From contig BRON01000008.1 in the NCBI GenBank assembly GCA_024345305.1, positions 1,364,001 through 1,428,000 of the forward strand: a stretch of DNA of 64,000 bases, given 5' to 3'. The notes beneath the pieces are model-generated. The model did no database searches and was not told the DNA's origin. It saw nothing but the letters and a program-made list of their open reading frames with translations. This DNA is from Mrakia gelida (Eukaryota > Basidiomycota > Tremellomycetes > Cystofilobasidiales > Mrakiaceae). A program made the position numbers and the translations under genes. Shown here in pieces: positions 32,495 through 44,761 of the stretch (position 1 is its first letter; every line of letters starts with the position of its first letter).

Positions 32495-34565
32495 ATGGAC
32501 CCTCCTATGTTCATCATGCCTTCAGAAGCTCAACCGGCTTCACGAGCTGGAAGTCGAGCTCCCGCTCCTTCACCTTCGCCTTCCCCTCCTCCCAGTCCTC
32601 CTCCCTTCCCCCTCCCAAAAACGACAACAACTCCTTCCCTCCCTTCTTCCTCCTCGTCTGCACCCAACCAACAGCAACAAGAACCATGGAGATTCAAAGT
32701 CCTCTTTGACCCTACCTCTGAGCGGGCTCAAAGACTTTGTGCTTTCCTCATCGTTCGTCCCAGCCTTCTCCTCTCACTCCTTCTTCCTCGCACCCTCGCA
32801 CCGGACCTGATCTCCTCCTTCTTTTCCGACGTTCCAGCATCCCGGCATTGGCACCCCCTTCCTCACCACCACCCTCTCCGAAGCAACCCACGTCGTCGTC
32901 GATCCTCTCTCTTCGTTTGGACCAGTCTTGTTTCAAGCGCGAGCTCGAACCTTCCTTCCCTCCTCGACGTCTTCGCCGCCTTATCTCCTCACTCTGGAGT
33001 GGATCGAGGATACCGTGCGTTTGAAAAAGATCCAGCCGGAGGAGGGGTACGCTTATGTCCCGGTGGGAGAGCGAGGTGGAATTGGTGTGGGAGCGAGGAT
33101 GTGAGTCGGTTCGCCCAGACGCGTCGAAGAAGAAGAAGAATGAAGCTGACCTTCCTTCCTGCTTCGTCTCCACTTGTCAAGTGACGACGCTGTACCACCA
33201 GCTTCACCGGTCGACATCTACGAGGACGAGATCGAACTAGAAAATGCAGATGAGGTGAAACGAGGAGTTGAGAGAGTGAGCCGACCCTTTCCCTTTCCCT
33301 CCCCTCGCGACTCGCCTGTGCTGACGTTGGCGATGTGATTTTGCTCTCCAGCCGCTTTGGAAACGTTTTTTTGGACCCAAGAGGAAATCTCCGATTTTCG
33401 TACAATCCTTGGGGAAAGTTCGAGCGTCAAGGCTGCTGGGAGGGCAATGAACAGGAAGGTTGGTCGTCCTATCTTCCAATCCTTCTTGTCCAGAAACCTC
33501 ACTTACTTCTCGCCAACATCTTCCTGGTCTGTATCCAGCACCCTCGACGAAGCGCTCAAGCTAGTGCCAATTACTACCACAAGAACAAGTCCGAGCTCTT
33601 GTTGGATCGCTTTGCCACGAAGCGAGTGTGGGAGGAAACTGAGCTCGAACAGCTCTCGCAGCTCATCATCAAGTCGAACGGAACCACCCTCAACGATATG
33701 TATCGCGCCTTCCACGCTGCGGTTAGTCCCTTTCTCGTTGCGAAGTCGCGTGCGTCGTTGGTCGATGGAATTGTCCGCTTTCAGCGAGCGGTATTCTGAC
33801 GCGTCTTCTCGCCTCCCGAACCGTTAGAACCCTCACAGATCGGTGAAAGCGATCCGCAGGGTCTACGAGAGGTCCCAGGAGCGTTCCGACAACGTCGCCC
33901 ACCGACGCGGGATCGTCCTCCCTGCCACGAATCCGTCTCTCGAGCCCAACGACAGGTCTCGACCTCTCTCTTCCTCGTCTGGAGACACGTCGCCTCATCG
34001 GACGTCGGATCCGTCATCGTCGAAGCGACCTCGGCTGGAACTGACGGAGCAGGACTCGAACCAACCCTCCTCAGTCGCGTCCGGATCAACGACCTCGAAC
34101 CCAAATCCTCCACCCGCCGTCCCCTCCTCCTCCCTCTCTCCCTTCCCACAACATCATCATCACCACCACCACAGTCATCACCGTCACCGCCACCACCAAC
34201 GACCTCAACCCAACCCACCCATCCCTTCCAGCCAACCGTCCTCCCTCTCCTCAATCCCATCCCTCATCCTCTCCCCACCCTCCTCCGCCTTCCCCTCCTG
34301 CTGGTCCTGCACCCATTCAAACTCCTCTCTCCAGCTCTTCCGTCGTCTCGAACTCGCCGAACCAGCCTGGCACGATCCTCAAGCAACCAGGAGGTTCGCC
34401 CGTCTCGTCTGCGAGGGGTGCTGCACGCTTTTGAGGAGGGAGATCGAAGGGAGGGGAGTGGAGTTCGAGGTGGAGTTTAGGGAGATGGGAGAGTTAGAGC
34501 AGGCTTTGTGGGTTGCGGAGAGGTTGAAGGGGGGTGGGTTGTGGAAGAGGAGGGTGGATCGATGA
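32495..34565 (+). CDS. BRCT/Myb family member C (RAP1-like), one-base frame break
   Basis: Exons: 32495-32752, 32838-33100, 33182-33275, 33352-33458, 33539-33721 and 33828-34565. BRCT: LFDPTSERAQRLCAFL, HPGIGTPFLTTTLSEATHV, then YLLTLEWIEDTVRLKKIQP. Two Myb-like repeats: FFWTQEEISDFRTIL, an intron, HPRRSAQASANYY; then VWEETELEQLSQLI, an intron, NPHRSVKAIRRVY. The tail has RPSSVASGST (shared with A), a His-rich run, and a cysteine-pair finger CWSCTHSNSS ... LVCEGCCTLL. The frame needs one more T in the T7 run at 33366-33372. With it the chain is 547 aa and reads VERPLWKRFFWTQEE through the junction. A probable sequence-specific DNA-binding protein; telomere or promoter binding is inference from the Rap1-like plan. 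Confidence 0.7.
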
Positions 34566-35488
34566 GAATGAGGAGAAGAACAGGGGAGGGAAGTCACGTC
34601 GAGGGGTCGGTCGGTCGGTCGTTATTTTCGCTCTTCTTTGGGCTTGTTCTTTCTTCTCTTTTCACGATCTTTACGAGTGCTGGGAATGCCTCGAACGCGT
34701 AGTCGATACGCTGCGAAAGAACCTGAAACCAAGAACGCGAAGCTGGAACAACGACCCCTCGACTCGACTCGACGCGTCTCCCTCCCTCGAACCGACTTCT
34801 CTCCCCTCGATTCAGCAAACGATCAAAGGATCAAGATACCTCTTTCGTTTGCCATGCGTAGCGTACTCAATGCCATCTCCTCGTCACCTTCTTCCTTCCT
34901 TCGTTCTTTCCCACGTCCCCCTCCCACTCCCACTCGAGCACAACTTGAGAGGCAGAAAGACTAGTTCATATTGCGTACGTAGACGTATCAAGCGAGAGCG
35001 AGAAAGGTAGAAAGATTCCAAAAAAAGGTAAGAGAAGGGGTGAAAGTATAAGAAAGAAACCGCTCGCTTCCAAATCGAAGCTCAACGAAGGGAACGCAAA
35101 GAAACAAAAGCACAGAGAGATGGGAGGCGCGTGTAGACTATAGAAGAACTATGAACAGGGTGGTGAAGAGGGAGCAGAGAAGGGGAAAAGATAAGAACGA
35201 GAGGGGTGGGGATGTTGAGAAGAGAAGGGAGAAAAGAAGAGAAAGGAGAAGAAGCCGACGAGCCCAACAGCTACTAAGAGTGAGATAAGTACAGACGAGG
35301 GTACAAAGACAAAGGTAGGTGTGGGCTAGACGGGGTTCGGTTCGAGGGAGGGGAAAGGTCGAGGGTTGGTTTGGTTTGGGAGAGGTGGGTTTGTCGGATG
35401 TTGGACCTCGTTGAGGTCGCGAAGAGTTGAGGATTGGTTAGGAGGCGGTTTTGGAGAGGCGGGGATGGCTATGATTGTTGAGGGCAAT
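34566..35488. other. Convergent intergenic region
   Basis: About 920 bp between gene C and the CCR4 stop, including a GACGCGTC (34772) and purine-rich tracts. No supported gene. Confidence 0.45.
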
Positions 35489-38400
35489 TTAGAAGCGATC
35501 GCCGCTGTGGGTGACTGCTCGAGCGGTGGAGGGAGCGGCCTTGAGTTTGACTGGAGGAGGGAGGGAAGGGAAAGAACGAAGAGAGTCAGCGACGCGTCGA
35601 GCGAACGAGAACGAGAACGAGCGTGAAGGGCTGGGGACGAACAGTCGGCGAAGACGGGGACGTGACTGAGAAAGAGGGAAGGAGGGAGAGCACGTCAGCA
35701 AGAGTCTGAAGAGAAGCGACGAAGAGGGAAGGGAAGAGAGACTCACTCGGAAGGGAAATGAGCGTTCGGGAAACCAACGACCTTTGAGAGGTAGGCAGGA
35801 TCGACGTCTCCGAGCAAGCTCGTGACGGCCAGCGAGTTTTGGGTGTACCAGATGTAGTCGATCGCTCCCTTGACTGTAAATCGCAAAACGACGAAGACGA
35901 GATCGAGAAGTCAGAAACGAGCTCGAAGGGAAGGACGCGACCGAAGCGAGAACGGACGAGCTCGAAGACGTACAGATAGGAACGAAGTTGGTCATGTTGA
36001 GCTCTCCGATACTCGCGTAGGCGGACTTGAGGTTGAGTTTGTGCGAGAGTCCGTCGGTGGTGTAGGATCCGTAGAGATGATCCATGAAGTCCTCGTGATC
36101 CTTCGGCGCCGAACCGCTCGAGAGGAACTCGTACACTCCCGACTCAGGGATCGAGTTGAAGTCTCCACAGACGATGAGGGGGACCTTGGTAGCGTCCGAG
36201 TAGGAGGGTCCAGGTGTCCGATCCGGTCCAAGGAGAGCTGGGGGGTATTTCGCGAAGTGACCGGCGATCTTCTCGACCTCCTCCATGAGCATGGCGATCT
36301 GGACGAGCTTGACATCTCGGAACGAAGGGTTCCACTCGAGATGAAGGTTGGCGACGATGAGACGAGTTCCGGAGGTAGCGTTCTCGAAGAGGCAGACGAC
36401 GGCGATGTTGTCCCTCGACATGACTCGGTTGAACATGTCGTCCGATTTCCGCATGTCTGGACGTTGAAGAGCGACCTGGTTGAACTCGACGACTCGCTTC
36501 TCGACGAGGTTGTACCTGCGATGAACGAACGATACGATCAGCAACGAAGAAGAGCACGGTGAGCTACGTGGAACGAAAGACCAAACTCACTTCGACGCTT
36601 TCCAGAAAGTCGCACATCCATCGACGTGCTTCTTCTCCTCCGTCGCCATCGTCCGAGCTCGAGTCTTGGGGAAGAAGGCTCCCTCGTATCCTTCCTTGGA
36701 CAGGTTCGCGAGGAAGGTGTCGTTGTACTGCTCCTCGTCGACTTCCTGTGAAGGTTCGAAGGCGAAGGGGAAGGAAGGAGGAGGAAGGTCAGCTTCGACT
36801 CTCGACCTCAATTAACCCTCGACTAGCTCCTCCTCGGCCGTCCTCTTCCCCATCCTCTCTCTTCCTTCGACCCAACAGCGTAGAGAAGAGGGAAAAAGAC
36901 GTACCTGAAGACAGATGAAATCCGCACCACACCCCATCACCTCCTGCAAGATCAACTCCTTCCTGTAATCCCAAGCCAACGCCCACCCCGGCGTGTAGGG
37001 ATACGTCGCTCCTGGAGCGTACCACTCGCAGAGAATATTGTAGCACAGGATCGTGAACGACTCGGGTGCCGTCTCGGGCGAGAGTCCGTTGTCGGCCTCG
37101 ACGGTGGCCCATTCTCTATCGGGAGGAGGAAGAGGGACGGGGCACGAGTCTCGAAGGTAGGCGATGAGAGCTTGGGTTCCGTCCTTCTCGAGGATGAGCC
37201 TGAGCGACTCCGGGAGAGGGTTTCCTGCGATTCCGAGGACGTCGAGCTGGTAGAGGGTTCCGAGCTCAGGAGGGAGATCAGAGATCTGGTTGTCGAAGAG
37301 GAGGAGCTCCTTGAGGGTGGTGATCATTCCGAGCTCTGGAGGGATGGCTCGAAGTTGGTTTCCGGTAGCGTCGAGGACTGTAAGTTTCCGGAGGAGGGAG
37401 ATGGCTGCTGGGAGGGAGGTGAGGGAGTTGTGGTTGATGTAGAGGGAGGTGACGTGGGAGAAGGCGAAGAGGGAGGGAGAGAGGGTTTTGAGATGGATTC
37501 CTCCGAGGTCGAGACCGCTCCAAGGCTGCTGGTTCGAAGCATCGGAGCTGACGACGACTGGGGAGGCGAGAGCGGAGGGATGGCTGAGTGCTGAGCCTGG
37601 ACGTCCGAGGGAGACACCTGTTCCATCGTCGCTGTCGCTCGTCTGACCAGAGATGGAGTTGTCCTTCTTGTGGAAGCCGTTGGGTTTGGTGGAGGAGGGT
37701 CGGTTGGGATCTTGAATGGAGATGGCGGATTTGTTGTTGTTGCTCATTCGACCTGCTATGGCGGCCGCGCGTGCTCGGTAGTGAGGAGCAGAGGCTTGAC
37801 GACAGGCCTAGAGAAAGGTAAAGAAAGAGAAGCGTCAGCTTCAGAGGCGACGAAGGACGTGCGAGAACAAAGGCGTGTTCGAGCTGAAACGTCACCACCT
37901 CCCGCTTCCTGGAGGCGGGAAGCCTCAAGGAGCAGATTTTACTCGAGCTCTCGGTGCTGTCTTCTCTATCTCCCAAGAGCGGATCTCAGAGCATCGCCGA
38001 TGAAAGCAGCTCGAGCCAGATCTCGACGCAAGATCTCTTCACCTCGTCGCTCCCTCTCTCTCCTCCCTTCCCTTCCTTCCGTCCCCTCTCAGTCCTTCCC
38101 CTCAGCTGACCTCCTCTTCGTTCCACTTCCACTTCAACCTCTCCCTTCTCGTTCATAGGTAGAGATGTTTACTCACAGTGTACTTTACGATCTGCTGCTG
38201 CCAGTGGACTGTGTCCTCTGCTCCTGCGTGCTGTATCGGTGGACTGGAGTGGGATCCGTTTCCAGTGTTGTTCCCGAGGTTGCCGATGAGCAACCCTCCG
38301 ACCTGCTGGTGCATCGGAGAGGGACTCGGATGGTGCTGCGACGAGAACGACTGCTGAGGATGGTGGTGCTGAGGGTGGTGCGGGTGGTGGTGCTGAAAGA

Positions 38401-38716
38401 GGACGAGAAGGAGAAGGGAGGCGAAGGAAGGAGGGAAGGAAGAGAGAGAGAGAGATGGAAACGAACGAGAAGAGGGATGAAAACGAAACAAAAAAGAGGT
38501 TCAGTATACAGAACAGACCTCTCTCTACACGCTGGTATAGTTGTTACTAACCTGAGGGGGAGGGTACTGTCCGTAAGGAGCCATTCCCGATCCGGATGGA
38601 CCAGCGAAGACGCCAGGATGTCTTCCCCATCCATCGTGCTGTTGCTGCTGGAGCTTGTGATTCGGGAGGGAAGGGGATGGGGATTGTTGCCCCTGTTGAG
38701 GGTGATGGAAATACAT
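35489..38716 (-). CDS. CCR4: CCR4 deadenylase (LRR plus EEP nuclease)
   Basis: Catalytic poly(A)-shortening subunit of the CCR4-NOT complex. Eight exons (38716-38552, 38392-38177, 37807-36905, 36745-36591, 36515-35974, 35873-35747, 35665-35643, 35550-35489) sum to 2193 nt (730 aa), with every phase closing. The N-terminus is Gln/His-rich, followed by RQASAPHYRARAAAIAGR, typical of fungal CCR4. Leucine-rich repeats (about residues 223-330) that dock to the NOT scaffold include LYINHNSLTSLP and LLLFDNQISDLP. The nuclease domain shows ILCYNILC, CLQEVDEEQY with the metal-binding Glu, NLHLEWNPSFRDVK, VCGDFNSIPESG, IDYIWYT and FPSDHVPVFADF. A second-exon start at MSNNN would lose the conserved N-terminal block, so I start at 38716. 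Confidence 0.93.
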
Positions 38717-39415
38717 GGACGAGCGAAAGGTGTAGAGGAAGACGCTCGCCGAGTGGGCATCAAGCGAAGGGGGAGGAGGTCGAACGAGGAAGGGAAGGGG
38801 GAGAGGAGAGTGGACAAGTCCAACGACCGCTGAAGGAGAAGGAGAGCCGGGGCGGGAACCTTCTCGGTTCTAGTGAGGGGGTTCCAGGAAGAGGAGAAGA
38901 GGGATACGGGAGGGGAGGAAGGCGGAAGGGGGGGAAGGGAGGAGAGAGAGAAGGAGCGAGGTGAGGGGAGAAGATGAAACTCGAGGAGCCGACAGCTTCG
39001 TGGAGGGAAAGGCGGCAGACGAGGTCTTTTTTTTACTCGGCATACTTTCTTGTGGTTGCAAGTGCGTGAAGACTTATTTCTACTCGCACTTATCGCTGGA
39101 AAAAAGGCCTGTTAAAGCCGTGAGAAATTGGGAAAGTTTTTGACCCTTCGGACACCGTCGCGCGACCTCCCTCCCTCCCTCCTCACCTCCCCTTCTCGTC
39201 AGCTGGGCAGCGAAGCACTCACACGGAACCAGAGCAGTGAGCAATCAATCGTATAACGTTAAGCAAAGCAGTGAGTAGATCATAAAAGTGAGAAAGAGGG
39301 GTGAGCGGATGGCAGCGCGACGCGGGAAGACGAGAGAAGAAAAGCAAAAGGAAGCAATGGAACGAAAGCAAAAACACGACGACAGCAGGGAAAGCCAGCT
39401 AGAAGAGCGACCTAT
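38717..39415. other. CCR4 5' flank, no other gene seen
   Basis: About 700 bp upstream of CCR4, purine-rich then AT-richer around 39020-39130. No conserved reading frame. Confidence 0.45.
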
Positions 39416-41016
39416 TCACTCCTCGAACCCGAAGACACAGAACCTCTTCTCCTTCTTCCCAGCAGCGACTTCAGCCCAACTTCTTCTCCTGCCTCCCGCT
39501 CCTCCCGTCGTCAGCGCTCTGCTCTCCCCCTCGGAGACATCCTCCCCACGGCTAGTCGAAGATACGTTTCCGAGAGCCGGCTTGGCGTCTTGTGCGATTG
39601 GGAAGCCGAACGGGTTCTCCCTGTCGATGGACGACGAAGGCGACGACGCCGACGCGACGGCGAGGGCGAGGGCGAGAGCGAGTGCCTTGGAGGGAGGAGG
39701 AGGAGCGAGGGTGATGGGAGGGAGGTTGAAGGAGAGAGAGACCGTAGGTAAGAGGACGGTGTGTCGAAGGGAGAGGGGAGTATCGATCTCCGACTCGTCT
39801 TCGTACGAGGAGTTGGCGGAGGAAGAGGGAGAAGACGAGGTCTCCTCGTGGGCGTTGGCCTTCGCGAGCTCCAGACCCAATCCGACTCCGAGCTCGCTCG
39901 AGAGCAGGTCGAGAGCGTTGCAGGCACAGTCGGGAGGAGGTGGTGGGGCGGGGAGAGGGATGTTGAAAGGGGATTCGATGGCGGAGGAGGTGGTAGGAGG
40001 TTGAGCGACGCGTCGCGTTACGTCTGGGGAGAGGATGGGAGTAGAAGGTTGGGGAGTGATGGCTTCGGCGGTGAGGTCGTAGGTCGGTCTTGGAGACGAG
40101 GCGGGAGTGTTTTCGGTAGACCAGGGATCGCGAGGGAAGAAGGTGGGGAAGGAGGAACGTCGAGGGTCGAGCTAAGCGAGTCGAAGCAACATGAGTGTCA
40201 GCGGTTCGTCCTTCGTTCACCGAGCTGCTCTCCCGTGTTTGGCTATACGAAGCATGAGCTAGTACTCACTGTCGTGAGCTCCTTAATCCCCTTCAAACCC
40301 AAGCTCGAACGACCAGCAGGACCCTTCACCTCCTCCCTCCACCCAACCACCCTCCTCATCCCCTCCTCCGCCAGCTTCCCCTCCTCGTTCTTCTCCCCCA
40401 AAGGGTGTTCTGCTCCATCCTCCTTCTCATCTGCCGCTCCATCCTCATCATCCTGCGCAACAAAGAAACGAAGTAAAGAATCAGCGCGAGCTACAGCAAA
40501 GGAAGCCAAAGCGAGAACGCGGAGAAACTCACCTCGAGCTCAACAGGCTCTCCCTTCTCCCCGCCCTCTTCTTCCTCCTGGGAGGAGCCCTGACCCTCGA
40601 ACGGATCAAACGACAGCACGGGAGGAGGGAGAACGAAGTTGAAGGACGGGATTCTCGTTCGAAGGAGGTCGTTGAGGGAGGAGGAGGAGGAAGAGAGGAG
40701 GGGAGTGCAGGTGGAGGTGGGGAGGGTGGAGGAGGAGAGCTGCTTGCGTTCGAAGCGAGGCGGGGGAAGGAAGGTCAGCTCACGAGTCGACTCTATGTGA
40801 GCACGCTACCCTGCAGCTGAGCTAGATAGTAAGAAGACCAGAGACGCGCAAGAAAAGGAGGAAGCAGAAGAAAACGAGAGCTCAACTCACCTCAATGTTG
40901 TTCAACCCGTTCCCAGCACTCCCGCTTCCTCCTCCCTTCCCTCCTCTCCCTCCCGAAGGACATCGTCTCGCAACTCTCGTGTGCGACTCCAGCCTAGCAA
41001 AGATCTGAGCGGACAT
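39416..41016 (-). CDS. 423-aa protein, unrecognised
   Basis: Exons 41016-40891, 40739-40533, 40452-40270 and 40171-39416 sum to 1272 nt (423 aa), and every phase closes. No family is recognised. The start is a short basic segment (MSAQIFARLESHTRVARR). A middle acidic region (QEEEEGGEKGEPVELE then DDEDGAADEKEDGAEH) leads to GMRRVVGWREEVKGPAG and LGLKGIKELTT, which look like a small folded element. The C-terminal 250 residues are Ser/Pro/Ala-rich, with an Ala-Leu repeat (KALALALALAVASASS) and end WAEVAAGKKEKRFCVFG. No signal peptide or clear membrane segment. Splice sites and reading frame are convincing; the function is unknown. Confidence 0.6.
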
Positions 41017-42039
41017 GTGTCGTGCTGAGGAAGGGGTGGGTGGGTGGTGGGTTTGGGAAGAGAAGGGAGAGTTCGAAGTCGAGAGGGGAAGCGAGGATGG
41101 CGTTTCCTTTTCCTTTGGAAGTGGACTGGGATAGGGGAGCGGGAAGGGTGCTGATAAGAAGGGAACGATGAACGTGTCTTGGAGGGTGTGAAGGGAGAGG
41201 CAAAGAAGGGTGGTTGGGTTCGGTTGGGAGCTGTAGTTGGAGGACAGAGCAAGAGGACGAGAGGAGGAGGAGTGAGCTTCGTGCACGGTCGGAGCCGAAG
41301 GGAGGGAGAGGTTGGTTCTGGCAGGGGTCAGCAGCAAGAGACGACAAGTTTGGACGCACAGGTTATAAAGACAGGTCGTCGGTGTGTGTGGAAGGAGAAA
41401 GCGTTGGGGGTTTGCGGCCTTGAGAAATTAAAACAGGAGAAGAAGAAGAAGAAGGGGCAAGAAGGAAGAGAGTTAAGATCCAGATCGGCGCGTCGAGAAG
41501 GTTGTTTGTGCGCGAGAACGGGAATAATGGGGGGACGCGTTTGGTTTGGGTTTCGGTAAATGTAGTGGAAGGGCTGGACCGTCAGATGGGAGGAAGTCGA
41601 CGTCTGCGTTTCTGTGCGAGGAGGAGGAGAAGGAGGAGAGTCGGGCGAGGAGAGGAACGTCGGCCGACGAAGGCTTCGTGCTTTCGCCCTGCAGGACTGC
41701 TTCCAAGGAGGTGATAGACATCGAGCATGGTAGAGCTATCGACTATGCAGAAGGTGAGATATGAGAGAGAGTGGAGGGCATCTGCAAGCGAAAGAAGGAG
41801 GGAAAGAGAAGGGAAGCAGCGAATCGGTGAGCTTCGCCGAGATGACCCTTCCAAAAAACGAATCGAGCTCACCAAATCTTCCTCCTTCGCAATCGAAGGC
41901 CTTCCAGCCCGCCCAAAGCGATCCCCTACATCTCAGCTCCCTCCCCAACCAACTTTCACCCTCCTTAAAGCAATACATCAAGCCTCATCGATCAACTCAA
42001 CCCACCCCTCCTCCCTCCCCTCTCTCTCTCTCATCCCCC
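41017..42039. other. Intergenic, no gene seen
   Basis: About 1 kb between the unknown gene and SDHAF4. Short frames only, and an ACGCGT word near 41533. Nothing supportable. Confidence 0.45.
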
Positions 42040-42426
42040 TTAGAAATCCGTCGCCCGTCCACCAAAAGTCCACTCGTTCCCCAACAATGGATCCTTCTTA
42101 GGTCCACCCACCTCCCCAGTCTTAGGGTTCACCTCCCCCTCGAAATCTGGCTTGGGAGTGCGTCTCAGATCGCGATGAAGGTCCGGGTCGTTGGGCGAGA
42201 CGTCCTTGAGGTCGACGGTTTGAGCTTTCTTCTGGAGAGCTTCGAACTCGCGTTGTTCGGCGGCGGGGAGGGAGGGCGGGCCAGGTCGGAACATGGGTGC
42301 GGCGGCTGCTGGTGGTTTGGAGGAGGCGAGGAGGGAGGGGGAGAGGTGGAGGCGACGGAGGGAGGAGGGGAGGAGGGAGGAGGAGGAGAAGAGGGTGGGT
42401 TTGAGGAGGGATCGGAGGGATGCCAT
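42040..42426 (-). CDS. SDH8: Succinate dehydrogenase assembly factor 4
   Basis: Mitochondrial chaperone of the SDHAF4 (DUF1674) family. In yeast the family member (Sdh8) assists flavinylated Sdh1 during complex II assembly. Single exon, 128 aa. The N-terminus is a Ser/Leu/Arg-rich presequence (MASLRSLLKPTLFSSSS). The signature lies at the C-terminus: FEGEVNPKTGEVGGPKKDP, then L-G-N-E-W-T-F-G-G-R-A-T-D-F at the stop, with the invariant final D-F. It is divergent from mitochondrial DHODH over 237 bp, so two inner-membrane-linked genes share a promoter region. Confidence 0.92.
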   Translation of the reverse strand: MASLRSLLKPTLFSSSSLLPSSLRRLHLSPSLLASSKPPAAAAPMFRPGPPSLPAAEQREFEALQKKAQTVDLKDVSPNDPDLHRDLRRTPKPDFEGEVNPKTGEVGGPKKDPLLGNEWTFGGRATDF

Positions 42427-42663
42427 GGCTGTGAGAGTGGTTTGTTTTGAGATCGGGTAGAGATAAGAGGTGAAGGTAGAGTTCTGGCGGTTGAAAGTTG
42501 GCTTGTGAGAGGGTGAGGGTTGGTGGAGAAGGAGAGGGAAGGGGAGGAAACGATCAAGAAGGTCGAAGCTGCAGCGGCCGAATCTCGTCTTCCCTCGTGC
42601 TTCTCGACTTTTTCGTTCTCGTTCTTCTCTCTAGCCACCAGCACCCCTCAAAAGACGTCAACC
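42427..42663. promoter_or_regulatory. Divergent promoter of SDHAF4 and DHODH
   Basis: 237 bp between starts of two mitochondrial genes. The right half is CT-rich, like other leaders here. No operator recognised. Confidence 0.45.
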
Positions 42664-44761
42664 ATGTCCTGCCCCTCCCTCCTCTCCCGTCGGATCCTCA
42701 TCACCTCCTCTCGATCCCCCGCTCTCACCTCTTGCCTCCGTCGCTCCTACACCTCTCCCACCCCTCCCTCCCCTCCTCCTCCAGTGAAACCCTACCGTCC
42801 CTCAGCCGCTTCTCCTCCTCCTCGCCCACCACCCGTCGAAACAGCTCCTCCACCCCCACCACCACCCTCAGCGGAAGTCCACACCCTCCTCCTCCCGACG
42901 GTCTTACTGGCGCTGGGAGTAGGAGTAGGGTACTCGATGCTCACGGATGCGTCCAGTTCGATTCATCCCAAAGTCATCATGCCCGTCATTCGAACTTTGT
43001 TCGACGCGGAGACGAGTCACAGGTTGGCTATCAACTTCATGAAGTATGGAGGGCCCTTTGGGAGTAGTGATAAGAAGATGGATACGGAGAATTTGGAGGT
43101 GGAGGTGAGTTTGAGACGAGCTCGAATGAACGAAGGCAGGGAGGTTGAGCTCGAGCTGATCTGGTTTGATTGTTGTTGTTTTGATGATCGACGTTGGGTG
43201 TAGATGTTCGGACAGTTGATTACGAACCCTCTTGGAGTGGCTGCTGGGTTCGATAAGAACGCTGAGGCTGTAGATGGTGAGTGTTCGACGACCTTCCTCC
43301 TCCGAGAAGAGGCAGGAGCGAGAAGGAAATGTGAGCTCACACCATCCTTCGTCCCTTCCTTCCCTCGCCTCATTGCGGATCGCGTCGCGTTCAGCTCTGT
43401 TCGGACTTGGGTTCGGATACGTCGAGATCGGAAGTGTTACGCCTAAACCTCAGGTTCGTCTCTCTTTCTCTCTCGTTTCTGCGAGATCAAGCTCGAGACG
43501 AAAAAGTCGAGACGACGAGCTCAACCTCACCTCCTCCCTTCCCTCCCTCCCTCCTCCTTCCCTTCTTCCGTCTCTCACCACCACCTGGCACTCTTTCAAA
43601 CACCATCTCCAATTCCTGTCACAGGAAGGGAACCCCAAACCCCGATTCTTCCGCCTCCTCGAAGACGGCGCCTGCATCAACCGCTACGGTTTCAACTCTG
43701 ACGGACACGAAGCCGTCCTCCAAAACCTCCAAGCTCGACTTACCTCCTTTTACAAACACAACCGAGCTCTCCTCCCTGAAAACCACGACCCTACCTACCC
43801 CTTCCCACCTCAGAACCTCAACCGCTCCCTCTCGCCCAACAAGCTTCTCGCCATCAACCTGGGGAAGAACAAGCTCTCTGCAGAGGATTCGGACGAGGAT
43901 TACCTCTGTGGAGTTAGGACGTTCGGACCTTACGCGGATGTGTTGGTGATCAACGTTAGCTCTCCGAACACGCCTGGGCTGAGGCTCTTGCAGGGTGGAG
44001 GGAGACTGGGGACGCTGCTGGGGAGGGTGGTGAGGGAGAGGGATGGGTTGGTTGTTGGGAGCGATGGGGTCAGACCCAAGGTGGTGGTGAAGGTTGCGCC
44101 TGATTTGGGAGAGGAACAGATTGTGGATATTGCGAGGGCGGTGAAGGAGAGTGGGGTGGATGGGATCATCGTTAGTAATACGACGATTGGAAGACCGGCT
44201 AGTCTGAAATCTCGTGAGTCGCACGCGTCCTCTCCTCGTTCGTTGGACGCGTCGAAGCTCAACTCACCTTCCTTCTTCCGCCCTTGCGACCCTTTCTTTC
44301 TCTCCTTCCTCCTCCCTCTCCCACCCACCCAACCCGCCTCCCTCCCCTCCCACCCAGCCCTTGCATCCGAAATGGGAGGTCTCTCAGGCCCCCCACTCAA
44401 ACCCCTCGCCCTCTCAACCCTCCGTTCCCTCCGAGCTCAACTCCCTCCCCTCCTCCCCATCATCGGCTGCGGAGGAATCTCCACTGGTGCCGACGTCCTC
44501 GAATTCGTCGAAGCTGGTGCCAGCGCAGTCCAGCTCTACACGTCCTTCGGGTTCAACGGAGTTGGGACGGCGAGGAAGATCAAGGATGAGTTGGAGGACG
44601 AGTTGGAGAAGAGGGATGTTACGTTTAGGACGCTGGTGTGGGAGAGGAGGCAGAGGGAGGTGGAGAGTCAGAGGAAGAGGAGTGAGGAGAAGGGTGGGTT
44701 GGTTGGGGAGGTGGTGAAGGAGGTGAAGGAGTTGGGGGAGGAGGTTAGGGAGTTGCTTTGA
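42664..44761 (+). CDS. URA9: Dihydroorotate dehydrogenase, class 2 (mitochondrial)
   Basis: Oxidises dihydroorotate to orotate in pyrimidine synthesis, passing electrons to quinone at the inner mitochondrial membrane. Exons 42664-43104, 43204-43276, 43395-43453, 43625-44213 and 44358-44761 sum to 1566 nt (521 aa). There is an Arg/Ser presequence, a Pro-rich linker, and a membrane helix near residues 78-98 ([19 protein letters not shown]) typical of class 2 enzymes. Core motifs: [102 protein letters not shown] and [16 protein letters not shown]. The C-terminus has an extra ~50-residue charged tail rich in E/R/K. The gene symbol is by analogy with other yeasts. Confidence 0.94.

Noticed and set aside
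40790..40855. tRNA-like A-box sequence (TAGCTCAGCTGC) on the minus strand inside an intron
   Set aside because: No B box (GGTTCGAxxCC) and no cloverleaf pairing could be found downstream; chance similarity.
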